Source: Synchiropus splendidus (Eukaryota; Chordata; Actinopteri; Syngnathiformes; Callionymidae). Taken from it: DNA of 64,000 nt. The position numbers were made by a program, and so were the translations under genes. The stretch covers positions 15,657,563 through 15,721,562 of the forward strand of contig NC_071348.1 in assembly GCF_027744825.2 (NCBI RefSeq). Reading direction: 5' to 3'. This document shows, piece after piece, positions 14,673 to 23,180 of this stretch; position 1 is the stretch's first letter, and each line of letters opens with the position of its first letter. A model generated the notes under the pieces. It was not told where the DNA came from. It saw only the letters and a list, made by a program, of their open reading frames with translations, and did no database searches.

Positions 14673-15595
14673 TGTTGATAACTTTGGAAAAACACTTCAG
14701 ACAGCTTAGTTTTGATGTGCAACTGGTAGAAAGACCCTTTCTGCTACAGTGGCAGGTGAAAATTTCATGTTATGAAGCTTCACTGCAAAGTTATGGCACA
14801 ATGCAGAAAATGCGTTTTCAGCTTGAGATAAGGTCGATTCTGGAACGCCAAACATAAAAATGTTGATAACTTTGGAAACACGCTTCAGACAGCTTAGATT
14901 TGATGTGCAAGTGCTAGAAAGACACTTTCTGCTATAGTGGGATGTGAAAATTTCATGTTCTGAAGCTTCCCTGCAAAGTTTTGGCACAGTGCAGAAAACG
15001 CGTTTTCAGCCTGAGATAAGGTGTGTTCCGGAACGTCAAACATAAAAATGTTGATAACTTTGGAAAAACCCTGCAGACAGCTTACATTTGCTCTGCAATT
15101 ACTAGAAAGACCCTTTCTGCTACAGTGGCAGGTGAAAATTTCATGTTCTGAAGCTTCCCTGCAAAATCATGGCACAATGCAGAAAACACACTTTCAGCCC
15201 GAGATAAGGTGGGTTCCAGAATGCCAAACATAAAAATGTTGATAACTTTGGAAAAACTCTTCGGACAGATTAGATTTGATGTGCAACTGCTAGAAAGACC
15301 CTTTCTGCTATAGTGGGATGTGAAAATTTCATGTTCTGAAGCTTCCCGGCAAAGTTATGGCACAATGCAGAAAACGCGTTTTCAGTCTGAAGTAAGGTCG
15401 AGTCCGGAACGCCAAACATAAAAATGTTGATACCTTTGGAAAAACACTTCAGACAGCTTAGATTTGATGTGCAACTACTAGAAAGACCCTTTCTGCTATA
15501 GTGGGAGGTGAAAATTTCATGTTCTGAAGCTTCCCTGCAAAGTTATGGCACAATGCAGAAAACCCGTTTTCAGCTTGAGATAAGGTCGATTCTGG

Positions 15596-15600
15596 AACGC
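15596..15600. repeat. Target-site duplication, left copy (AACGC)
   Basis: AACGC directly precedes the TG of the 5' LTR and recurs directly after the CA of the 3' LTR at 40881-40885. Satellite A has gaacgccaaacat at this phase, so the two flanks together restore one satellite monomer with the 5 bp duplicated. This defines the provirus ends exactly. Confidence 0.97.
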
Positions 15601-15905
15601 TGTTGTATATACTGGAAAATCGAAAATATTATAATCAAAACTTGCTCAGTGCTATTTGAAATTGTTTGTCATTTTTATCATTGATTTTGATGTTTGAACT
15701 TTAGTGAACTTACATGCCTTTGAACGTGAACTTTTGAAGTCATGAACAAGTGTGTGCTTTGAACTTAAATTGAACTTGTAAACAGGATGTGCTGACCGGA
15801 TGTGGTGAACCGCTGGGCACTGCTGACGCAAATGAAACTGGATGTGATTAACCGCCGGAACACGCGATCCATTTATGGGCATGTCATCAAAACCAGCTGT
15901 GTTGC

Positions 15906-15913
15906 TATAAAAA
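15906..15913 (+). promoter_or_regulatory. LTR TATA box
   Basis: TATAAAAA lies about 305 bp into the 5' LTR and is conserved in the 3' LTR at 39960-39967. Transcription would be expected to start about 25-30 bp downstream, setting the start of R near 15936. No experimental support is available here. Confidence 0.7.
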
Positions 15914-16273
15914 CGCTCGGAAATGTGACACAGAGGTCCCTTTTTGCTTTTTGGCTTCATCCGTTTGCAGTAAGGTCTTGTATCTTAACTTATGACCGTG
16001 CTCTTGCTATTGCTCTCAGACTATTTGATTTAATTAATTTTTATCGTTCTCTTATTATTTTTTGATTTATTTCTTTTTATTGTATGAATTTTGATTATAT
16101 GATTTTTGAAGTATATGTATTAATACCAGCGTCTCGCGGTACTTTTGATATTGTTGGGTATCAGCGTCTGGCAATACCCTTGAGTTTATGGAGTTTATTG
16201 TTCATTATTGATTTTATTGTTTTTATTATTCTTTTATCAATTTTTTGAAGAAATACTTTTGTAACAAAAACAT

Positions 16274-16279
16274 AATAAA
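16274..16279 (+). terminator. LTR polyadenylation signal AATAAA
   Basis: AATAAA within cataataaaattgag is present at the equivalent place in both LTRs (40294-40299 in the 3' copy). It lies about 370 bp downstream of the TATA box, which implies an unusually long R region. Confidence 0.65.
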
Positions 16280-16546
16280 ATTGAGTCCGAATTATGTACT
16301 GAAAAGGCACTACGGCGTTGATCCCTGACTGCTAAAAAATCAACTGGCTCCTGTACTACCATCAATTGGGTTGTAGGTGAGTTACTGTTTGATTTGAATG
16401 TCTCAAAAGGTAACATTATTCCATCCTGAATTATTGTGTCAATGATAAGGTGGCAGTTTTAGACAGTTACGGGGAAATATGGAATTTAAAAGGAATTGAT
16501 GTAGGATCCGATCATGAGTCCCTAAACGAAGTTAAGTAAAGAGACT

Positions 16547-16556
16547 ACGGTAAGAG
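16547..16556 (+). promoter_or_regulatory. Candidate major splice donor in U5
   Basis: ACG|GTAAGA matches the splice-donor consensus well and lies upstream of the primer binding site. The large genome with env and 3' accessory frames far from the promoter needs spliced RNAs. A second weaker GTAAG follows at 16567. A donor located before the primer site would be unlike most orthoretroviruses and more like spumaviruses. Sequence match only. Confidence 0.35.
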
Positions 16557-16837
16557 GTGTAGCATTGTAAGGTCAAGAACCTGTTTCTTAACAGGTCGGG
16601 CTAATTAAATAACCCGCTCAGTGAAGTGCCGACACTACTCACTAATATAATGAGGTGAGGTTGATACCCTTATTATAGTGTTAGAACCGTGTCCGCAACA
16701 AGAGGCTGACTGAGTTGACCACCGAGGGGCCCTTTACCAGAGAGACAAAGGGAGGTAGTGTGCTCGGAACTAAGGACGGCTTATGTTATAGCCAATCGCC
16801 TTGTACACAAAACCTTGAAAACCTAAACCCGACGACA

Positions 16838-16855
16838 TGGCGCCCGAACAGGGAC
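16838..16855 (+). promoter_or_regulatory. Primer binding site, tRNA-Lys3 type
   Basis: TGGCGCCCGAACAGGGAC starts immediately after the terminal CA of the 5' LTR. It is the complement of the 3' 18 nt of vertebrate tRNA-Lys(UUU), the primer used by lentiviruses. Known spumaviruses use the other lysine tRNA. It primes minus-strand DNA synthesis. Confidence 0.93.
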
Positions 16856-17287
16856 ATGATTGAAAAACGTACAATCTATTTGTGAGTAACTGGACCATAG
16901 ATTAAAACTCTGATGGGAAAAGTTCGGTAGTAAATAGATGGATCCTACTATCTCTAAGTCTTGAATCAATGATATAGATTCAGGCTCTATCACTCGACAA
17001 CGTACGATTTTGTTGATTCTACAACTTACCAAGGAACTGTCCTTTGGGACTGATCACCCTAAGCAGGATAGTCATTGTATTCAGGTAATTGTAGTACAAC
17101 TATATAATATAGCTGGAATACAGAAGTACAGCAAAAAGTCCTGTGAGGCCTTATAACGGGCACCCCATAGTAAGGAGTCCGCTAAGGACAACTGGGGAAC
17201 TGCAGCAGGAAGCAGCGGCATAGTTCGGGAAACTGTTCATAGCCGGTAAAGTGAATTCCTTAAAAATAATTTAACTGAGATTGTAAA
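16856..17287 (+). other. Retroviral 5' leader
   Basis: These 432 bases separate the primer binding site from the first gag-frame ATG. No convincing ORF is seen. By position the stretch should hold packaging and dimerisation signals, but I cannot identify a specific stem-loop from the sequence alone. Confidence 0.6.
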
Positions 17288-18382
17288 ATGGAAATGAGCA
17301 AAGAGGTTGTGCCTGAAAGTGGTGGAGCTCTTACGAGAAGAGCTTCCATAGCCGAATCTGAGGTTGTGACTGCTCACCCTGATATGTGGGTAATCGGGTC
17401 CTTTCTGATAATCGATACGCGATTAGAAAATCAGGAATTATGGGATATCCTGCCCTTCGGTTCGTATACACTTCTGAACCCACGAAGGTGTCCAAGACCT
17501 ACCGATAGTGCGGGTGTAGCTCGATGGGTAAAAGAAGTTTTGAATAAAAAAGTAAAGGAGTTTGATCAAAAGCACCCTGAGGACTGGGCCCCAGGTGAGG
17601 CGCTTCCTTTGCACACAGGGGAGCTGAAATTACAAAGGATATCAATGGCCCATTACTTGCCCTACGATGTCAAGAACCCCGAGGGCTCCTTTAAGAGGCT
17701 TTCGAGCACTTATTATAACTCCCTGGCCCATGCTAAAACGTGGGCTGTCATAGTTCCCGTCTTTGGGACCGGAGTGTTTAATTTCCCTCTCGAAAAAGCA
17801 GTGGAAATTTGTCTCGATCATACTCAAGACTGGGTAAAACGTGACTCTGTACTTGACCGAATGGTGGTCCTCTTGGCCCCCGAGGCTGGGCTACGGCAGG
17901 AAATTATCCAACAACTGAGACAGCGAATTGAGGTGAATCCAGTGAAAATTCAGGAATATGCAGCGTCTCGCGGTTGTCCGCTTGACGCGACCTTGGTTGC
18001 TGGTCTAATGAGGAGGCCCGTAGTGAGCAAGTTATATAAGGAGTCTATCCATGACCATGCCACAGGGAATATTACTGAAAGTTTTGTGATTCAATACCAG
18101 CGCTACCCTAGCCCTGCTAAGCCGGGGGTTTTTCCCCGTGGTGAACTCCAAGAAGCTCAAACGATGTACCAAGCAACTGGTCCGTTACCCCTGACAAATA
18201 AGGGACCATTGGACACTGCGTTACAAGGGATAGCCAATCTTCCGACTGCGCCACCCGCCTATGAAGCCGGCACAGCCCTTAGGGACCATGGCTATGCTAC
18301 GCCAGCGAGGGTCCGCTTTTCTGAGCTGTCAGAAAATGACCCCGATGAAGGAGAATCCCTGAGCCTGAGTGAAACCGACTAA
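17288..18382 (+). CDS. gag: N-terminal Gag-frame protein with macro domain and late-budding motifs
   Basis: This 364-residue ORF is the first frame after the leader; its ATG has A at -3 and G at +4. Residues about 55-205 look like a macro domain. An AGVA at 75-78 fits the first ligand loop, GEA at 103-105 fits the conserved GEA strand turn, and the phosphate loop GTGVFNFP is at 160-167. A hydrophobic strand MVVLLAPEAG follows at 192-201. Macro domains bind ADP-ribose and some remove it from proteins. The usual Asn-rich first motif is altered, so catalysis is uncertain. Residues 319-325 read PTAPPAY, overlapping PTAP and PPxY late domains that recruit ESCRT factors, which argues that this is a Gag matrix-side segment. 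The C terminus is acidic. It ends in TAA; the next ORF is 27 nt on in the same frame, so both may once have been one Gag or may be separate products. Family assignment is by eye. Confidence 0.75.
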   Translation: MEMSKEVVPESGGALTRRASIAESEVVTAHPDMWVIGSFLIIDTRLENQELWDILPFGSYTLLNPRRCPRPTDSAGVARWVKEVLNKKVKEFDQKHPEDWAPGEALPLHTGELKLQRISMAHYLPYDVKNPEGSFKRLSSTYYNSLAHAKTWAVIVPVFGTGVFNFPLEKAVEICLDHTQDWVKRDSVLDRMVVLLAPEAGLRQEIIQQLRQRIEVNPVKIQEYAASRGCPLDATLVAGLMRRPVVSKLYKESIHDHATGNITESFVIQYQRYPSPAKPGVFPRGELQEAQTMYQATGPLPLTNKGPLDTALQGIANLPTAPPAYEAGTALRDHGYATPARVRFSELSENDPDEGESLSLSETD

Positions 18383-18409
18383 GACGTCATTACAAGGAGT
18401 CTGGAGAAA

Positions 18410-19375
18410 ATGGCAGAGCTACTTAGTGCGATAACGCAACAAATAGAAAGTCAACAGGATCAGCTCAACAGGAGTTTGAGTCAGGGAGGATTAGAATGCA
18501 TTTTAGGTTCCCAGGAAAATCGCCCGCAACCTATACAACCACTCAATCCTTCTGATGGCTCAATAGGGGCCTCAGATCTCGACGCCTCAGAAAACCCTGA
18601 TGTCAGAGACCTAGGGTCGAGTGAGCCAGCCTTGGGTGATGTCCCTGTCATTAGAATGGATAATGGATCCATGTTTGTTATCTTACACACTTCAACGGCC
18701 AAATACAAGCCAACTGGGGACAATGTAGTGATCCCCATAAGAAAGTGGAATGGACTGGATGAAGTCAGGGCATTCACTCCGTGGAAAAAGAAAATTGGTA
18801 AAAAGGATTTCGATCACCGTGTCTCACTTTTGAGTGAAGAGGTTCGTAACCGAAATTACCGAGCCCTAGAGCACGTCCATCAATTGGATTTCACTGAGTG
18901 CGAAGATTCCCCCGTAGCCACCGTCTGTTTGACGCCACTGGTGCATTCACGTTCAGTAGAAGGTCAGATACACGCTGGAGCCAGTAATATTGCTCGGCTT
19001 GAGTAGTCTAAGGTGACCCTTGACCTTAATCCCCCTGAATCATTGGGGGTCCTCCCAAATACGCAGCTAGCACGATGGGTGACGGCCACCTATGCGACGC
19101 TGACCTCATTAGGGTACTTTGAAACAGTTACGTGTCTGATAGGGAACCGACAACTAGCAAAGACACTATATGATACAGTGTTACTTTTAAAACAGGATAA
19201 ATTAATAAAGTTTCTGGAAAATTCTCCTCAGCTGCAACGTGGCCTAGAGGATGAGGAGCACAGAGAGCCAGAGGAGCCTCGGGTCCCCTTCCGACCCTCC
19301 TCTGCGTCTACACCACGTCCCTCAACCCCCCTACCTAGAACCCCGGGGGTCGAACGATCACCTTACCCCCATTGA
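18410..19375 (+). pseudogene. gag: Gag middle region, interrupted by an in-frame stop
   Basis: An ATG at 18410 in good context opens a 198-codon frame that stops at TAG 19004-19006. The same frame continues without a shift to 19375, so I read one ancestral coding segment with a premature stop. The N-terminal part is Gln/Ser-rich with a short coiled-coil-like start. A globular-looking part follows, rich in charged residues near 18700-18900. A hydrophobic helical part lies at about 19030-19230, then a Pro/Ser-rich tail. Near 19360 the open frame shifts to the one carrying the next Gag segment. It is in the same frame as the macro-domain ORF. I recognise no named domain in it. The position between the late domain and the capsid-like part makes it Gag. 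Confidence 0.7.
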
Positions 19376-20324
19376 CCGCCAACCCACCCGAATGGTACAA
19401 GCAAAAAATTCTAGAGGGCGAAAGATAACGTGGGGAGAGTATGATGCCACCAAATGGCCGTGCGACCCCGATGAGGAAGGATTAAGAGAACGCCCTATGG
19501 CTCATGCTTATGATCCAGTTGTACACCAGCAACCTCCGGAGCCAGGTTGGAACAAAGAAATAATCATCCCCCAATGGTTTCCTCATGATAGGAAAGAAAT
19601 GGCCCGGAGAATGCCATCTCCCTCATCTGAGGAAATAGGTGGATGGCAAGGAGTGTCAAAATCCTTTAAACAAGCATATCTTGCACGAGGATATGATGCC
19701 CACCGCGATTCCTTAACGGATATTTACTCCCATATGTCCAGGGCCACTTGCTTGCCGACAGACTCCTGGGAGAGACGGTCTCCATGCCCCTCTGATTCCG
19801 ACGATCAGAGTAGCGATGATTCTGGCAGTGATAGTGACCCGCCACTGGGTCCGCAGCCAGACCCCCCAACACCCTCAAGACAGGGTGGCAGGATAGCCTC
19901 CACAGGAGGGATGGGACGACAGCGTACCCAGCTGGCAGTCTCATTCCTTGCAGGGGGCCCCCCATCGGAGCCCAGACAAGACACTGATGTTAGAGTGTCA
20001 AATAAAATTACCGTAGCAGACCTGTGCAAGGCACTCCCGAAAAGGAAAGATAAGGAATCCAACTGCGAGTATGTTAGAAGATTGAATAAGGAATTGTCTC
20101 CATCTCAAATGGCTGACCCAGTTATTAGTAAATATGTCTCCAAAGGGAATGGATTAGATTTAGTCCAAGGGCAGACATTGATGGATTTGCTAACCTCCGA
20201 TATGGCTCCTCTATTTACTAGCCAAGTAGAGGCAACCATTCGAGATCTGGTTGATAAAGTAAATAAAGGAGAGATGTCTCTTCTGCAAGCTTATTCCATA
20301 CTGGCAGATGAGGGGGCTGATTAG
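19251..20324 (+). CDS. gag: Gag capsid-like region, first copy (truncated)
   Basis: This frame carries the Gag segment downstream of a frameshift near 19360; residues before that are probably out-of-frame readings. It contains an acidic Ser/Asp-rich linker (SDSDDQSSDDSGSDSD) and then a helical region. KRKDKESNCEYVRRLNKEL resembles the major homology region of retroviral capsid C-terminal domains. The frame ends at a TAG where the second copy (23345-24331) has GAG and reads on. Just after it, at 20333/20334, the sequence jumps back to a copy of 17858 onward, which marks a tandem duplication. The two copies differ at roughly a dozen of about 235 residues. Confidence 0.7.
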   Translation: MRSTESQRSLGSPSDPPLRLHHVPQPPYLEPRGSNDHLTPIDRQPTRMVQAKNSRGRKITWGEYDATKWPCDPDEEGLRERPMAHAYDPVVHQQPPEPGWNKEIIIPQWFPHDRKEMARRMPSPSSEEIGGWQGVSKSFKQAYLARGYDAHRDSLTDIYSHMSRATCLPTDSWERRSPCPSDSDDQSSDDSGSDSDPPLGPQPDPPTPSRQGGRIASTGGMGRQRTQLAVSFLAGGPPSEPRQDTDVRVSNKITVADLCKALPKRKDKESNCEYVRRLNKELSPSQMADPVISKYVSKGNGLDLVQGQTLMDLLTSDMAPLFTSQVEATIRDLVDKVNKGEMSLLQAYSILADEGAD

Positions 20325-20333
20325 TCGCAGGTC

Positions 20334-20513
20334 CGAATGGTGGTCCTCTTGGCCCCCGAGGCTGGGCTACGGCAGGAAATTATCCAACAACTGAGAGAGG
20401 GGATCGAGGTGAATCCAATGAAAATTCAGGAATATGCAGCATCTCGCGGTTGTCCGCTTGACGCGACCTTGGTTGCTGGTCTAATGAGGAGGCCCGTAGT
20501 GAGCAAGTTATAT
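20334..20513 (+). pseudogene. gag: Duplicated fragment of the macro-domain ORF
   Basis: These 180 bases repeat 17858-18037 at an offset of 2476 bp with a few substitutions. They encode the end of the macro domain and the start of the following segment. They form the left end of the second copy of a tandem gag duplication. The copy is then split by an antisense LINE and resumes at 23181. It has no start of its own in a sensible place and is not a separate gene. Confidence 0.9.
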
Positions 20514-20647
20514 CAGAATCAGAATCAGAATCAAAATTATTGCCATCGTCAGTGGGGAGCCCACTGACTAGGAAAGTGCCTTGGAATAAAGTGCAACAAA
20601 AAAACAAATAAAATAAAATAAATAGAATAACATAACAACAAGGCTGT

Positions 20648-21847
20648 TCACGAATTTAACAGTCTGACGGCCGAGGGGAAGAAGCTGTTCCTGTGACGGG
20701 AGGTTCTGGTCTGGATGGACCGTAGCCTCCTGCCAGAGGGAAGAGGAACAAACAGTCTATGTCCAGGGTGAGAAGGGTCGGCTCTGATCCGACCTGCACG
20801 TCTCTGGGTCCTAGAGGCATACAGGTCCTGAAGAGATGGCAGGCTGCAACCGATCACCTTCTCAGCAGAACGTACGATGCGCTGCAGTCTGCTCTGGTCC
20901 CTGGAGGTGGCACTGTTGTACCAGACGGTGATAGACGAGGTGAGGATGGACTGGATGATGGCCGTGTAGAACTCCACCAGCAACTTCGTCGGCAGTCGTA
21001 GTTTTCGTAGCTGCCTCAGAAAGAACATTCTCTGCTGGGCCTTCCTAATGAGGGACCTGATGGTTGGCTCCCATTTGAGGTCCTCAGTGATGGTGGTTCC
21101 CAGGAAGCAGAAGGAGTCTACAATAGGAATAGGTGAACCAGCCAAAATGAGAGGGGACAGAGGAGCTGTTACTCTCCTGAAGTCCATGACCATCTCCACT
21201 GTCTTCTGAGCGTTGAGCTCCAGGTTGTTGTGGCTACACCAAGACACCAGCCGCTCCACCTCCCTCCTGTAAGCCGACTCATCTCCATCTGAGATGAGCC
21301 TGATGATGGTGGTGTCGTCCGCAAACTTGATCAGCTTCACGGACTCGTGGCTGGAGGTGCAACAGTTAGTGTACAGAGAGAAGAGCCATGGAGAGAGAAC
21401 ACAGTCCTGAGGAGACCCGATGTTGAGGGTCCGAGTGTCCGAGACAGTCGTCCCCAGCCGCACACGCTGACTCCGGCTGGTTAGGAAGTCTGTAATCCAT
21501 CTGCAGAGGGAGTCAGGCACGTCCAGCTGGCGAAGCTTGTCTTCAAGCAGAGCTGGAAGAATTGTATTAAAGGCAGAGCGGAAGTCCACAAACAGGATCC
21601 TGGCAAAAGTGACTGTGGTCTTTGCTGTCTCAGTGACATCATTGGTCTTAGTTGTGTCACTAAGAGACAGCACAGTCCTTTGTTTTAAAGTGGAACATGG
21701 GGCTGGAGAGACCACAGAGGTGTTGGTGCAAAATGGCTGCTCAAAGCGACAATAGAACTTGTTGAGGTCCTGTGCAAGAGCGAGGTTGTTCAGACTGTGG
21801 GGGGCACGTGGCTTGTAGTCAGTGAGCACCTTGAGCCCTCTCCACAC
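20648..21847 (-). pseudogene. LINE reverse transcriptase, internally deleted (antisense LINE)
   Basis: The minus-strand frame of 399 codons contains the RT palm. ILFVDFRSAFNTI holds the first catalytic Asp, the GSPQDCVLSPWLF segment is motif B, and KFADDTTII holds the YADD-type catalytic pair. The thumb and C-terminal cysteine-poor region follow. The sequence before the palm jumps directly from the endonuclease-RT linker (near NDVTETAKTTVTFAR) to the palm. The fingers are therefore missing, the element is inactive, and the PQG of motif B reads PQD. Confidence 0.87.
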
Positions 21848-21985
21848 CGCAGCCGAGTCATTGGCTGAGAACTGCTGCGTGAGTTTGTCAGAGTATGTGG
21901 CCTTAGCTTTCTTCAGCTCCCTCTGAAACCCATACTTCAGCTCTTTGTAGCAGCTCCTGTCCCCACTCTTGCGAGCTGCCTCCTT

Positions 21986-22369
21986 CTACCGTCTAATCTG
22001 GCTGAGTTTAGCTGTGAACCAAGGTTTGTCATCTGCATAACTCACCTTGGTGCGCGTTGGAACAATGCACTTTTCACAGTAGCTGATCCATGAAGTCACA
22101 GTGTCTGTGTACTCATCCAGATTATTGGTCGCAGTCCTGAACACCTCCCAGTATGTGGTCTCCATACAAGCCTGCAGCTCCTCTTTAGCTTCAGTTGTCC
22201 AGATCCTCATGCTCCTCACAACAGGCTTTGCCAGCTTCAGCTTCTGCTTGTATGTAGGAACAAGATGAACCATCAAGTGGTCAGAGAGTCCCAGTGCAGC
22301 TCGAGGGAGGGCGGTATAGGAGTTGCGGAGCGATGAGTAACTCTGTAGCTCTGCTCTCTGGTGGGACAT
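21986..22369 (-). pseudogene. LINE endonuclease C-terminus and linker (antisense LINE)
   Basis: This frame continues the endonuclease after a frameshift, with GLSDHLMV supplying the catalytic Asp-His of the SDH motif. The linker to the reverse transcriptase follows. A stop at 21986 closes the frame, although LINE-like sequence (KEAARKSGDRSCYKELKYG) continues beyond it. Fragment of the single LINE ORF. Confidence 0.8.
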
Positions 22370-23168
22370 TTTACAACCTGCCTGTACCTGGGAAGCTCCT
22401 CACTCAGATTTGCCTTGTTGAAGTCACCAAGCACAATCACAGGAGAGTCCGGGAAAGTTCGCTCCACATGCAGGACCTGATCCGGGAGCGCACTCTGAGC
22501 CTCACGTACATCCGCGCTGGGCGGGATATATACGGCAGCCAGAATGAATGAAGCGAACTCACGTGGGGAGTAAAACGGTTTACAGTTGACGATCAGACAT
22601 TCCAGAGAGGGAGAGCAGTGCTGGAAGATCACCGTCACGTCCGTACACCAGCGATTGTTGATGTAGAAACACACTCCTCCGCCTTTGGTTTTGCTGGTGA
22701 GCTCCGGAACCCGGTCCGCGCGGTGAAGCTGGAAACCCTCCAGATGAAGCGCAGTGTCCGGGATGAGCTCGCTCAACCACGTCTCCGTGAAACACAAAAC
22801 ACAAGAGGAGGAGATGTCTCTGTTCCGTCTCAACATCAGCGCCAGTTCATCCATCTTATTGCTGAGTGAGCGGACGTTGGAGAGGATTATCCCGGGAAGT
22901 GGAGTGCGCGATCCTCTTCGACGAAGGCGAACGAGCGCACCGGCACGTTTCCCTCTCCTCCTCAGTTTCTTCCGCCCCGCCAAAAGATGAACTAACTCCG
23001 CAACTGACACCAAAAATACTGGTAGTAAGTCAGACGGAGTCATAGCCCTGATGTTCATCAACTGATCTCGTGTGTAAGAACACGCAGATGTTCCATCAAA
23101 ACAAAAAATAAACAAAATAACATGCACGGTAATTCCAGGCCAGCCTCCGTCGGCGCCATCTTGAATGA
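22273..23168 (-). pseudogene. LINE endonuclease domain (antisense LINE)
   Basis: The minus-strand frame encodes an AP-like endonuclease. ILSNVRSLSNKMDEL opens the domain, FTETWL carries the catalytic Glu, and VLGDFN carries the Asp/Asn. Upstream is an Arg/Lys-rich N-terminal stretch. The domain is broken by a frameshift near 22370: the C-terminal SDH motif is in another frame at 21986-22369. Upstream of 23168 the open frame only reads into retroviral antisense sequence. Confidence 0.85.
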
Positions 23169-23180
23169 TGTATATATATA

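Larger units (their letters stand above)
1..15600. repeat. Satellite A: 188-bp tandem repeat array (left part)
   Basis: About 83 head-to-tail monomers fill this stretch without interruption. The same landmarks recur every 188 bp: aaaaatgttgataacttt, then cagacagcttagatttgat, then agaaagaccctttctgct, then gttctgaagcttccctgc, ending in gaacgccaaacat. Spacing between identical variants is always a multiple of 188 (for example 1128, 1316, 1504, 1880 and 3196 bp). Monomers before about 7.5 kb differ from one another more than those after it. Some monomers carry a monomer-length open frame, but most are closed by a TAG in the ctatagtgg segment, so I do not read the array as coding. The monomer length is in the range typical of centromeric or pericentromeric satellites. 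Location and function are inference. Confidence 0.97.
15601..16837 (+). mobile_element. 5' LTR of the endogenous retrovirus
   Basis: This 1237-bp terminal repeat begins TGTTGTATATACTGG and ends CCCGACGACA. It recurs as the 3' LTR at 39599-40880 with scattered substitutions and several indels. It holds a TATA box near 15906 and a polyadenylation signal near 16274. From these, U3 is about 335 bp, R about 360 bp and U5 about 540 bp; the split is inferred. It abuts the primer binding site with no spacer. The U5 segment contains good splice-donor-like GTAAG sites. The LTR pair differ by several percent where I compared them by eye, so the insertion is old. Confidence 0.96.
20514..23180 (-). mobile_element. 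Antisense CR1/L2-type LINE, decayed
   Basis: This 2.67-kb non-LTR retrotransposon lies on the minus strand inside the duplicated gag copy. Its 3' tail is an (ATTCTG)n microsatellite at 20514-20532, read on the minus strand. Its 5' end is near 23170 with an AAGATGGCGCCGACGG start typical of fish elements. The flanking gag sequence aligns to 18037 on the left and 18034 on the right, giving a short ATAT target duplication. The element encodes an AP-type endonuclease and a reverse transcriptase, both broken. Its tail and 3' end differ from those of the LINE in env, so it belongs to another subfamily. Confidence 0.93.

Noticed and set aside
1..15600. Monomer-length open frames (about 61 codons plus, up to 93 codons minus) in satellite A
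   Set aside because: They follow from the 188-bp period. Most monomers are closed by TAG in ctatagtgg, and variants that remove it are neutral-looking, so there is no sign of coding selection.
1..15600. CENP-B box in satellite A
   Set aside because: The tttcgaaaaacacttc segment has TTCG and a following A but lacks the CGGG half of the box, so I do not call it.
15652..16065. Open frames within the LTRs on either strand
   Set aside because: The frames overlap the promoter region, differ between the two LTRs and show no recognisable domain. A superantigen-like LTR gene was considered but nothing supports it.
20337..20567. Separate small gene starting MVVLLAPEAG
   Set aside because: It is a duplicated piece of the macro-domain ORF that runs into the LINE tail; the last residues come from the microsatellite.
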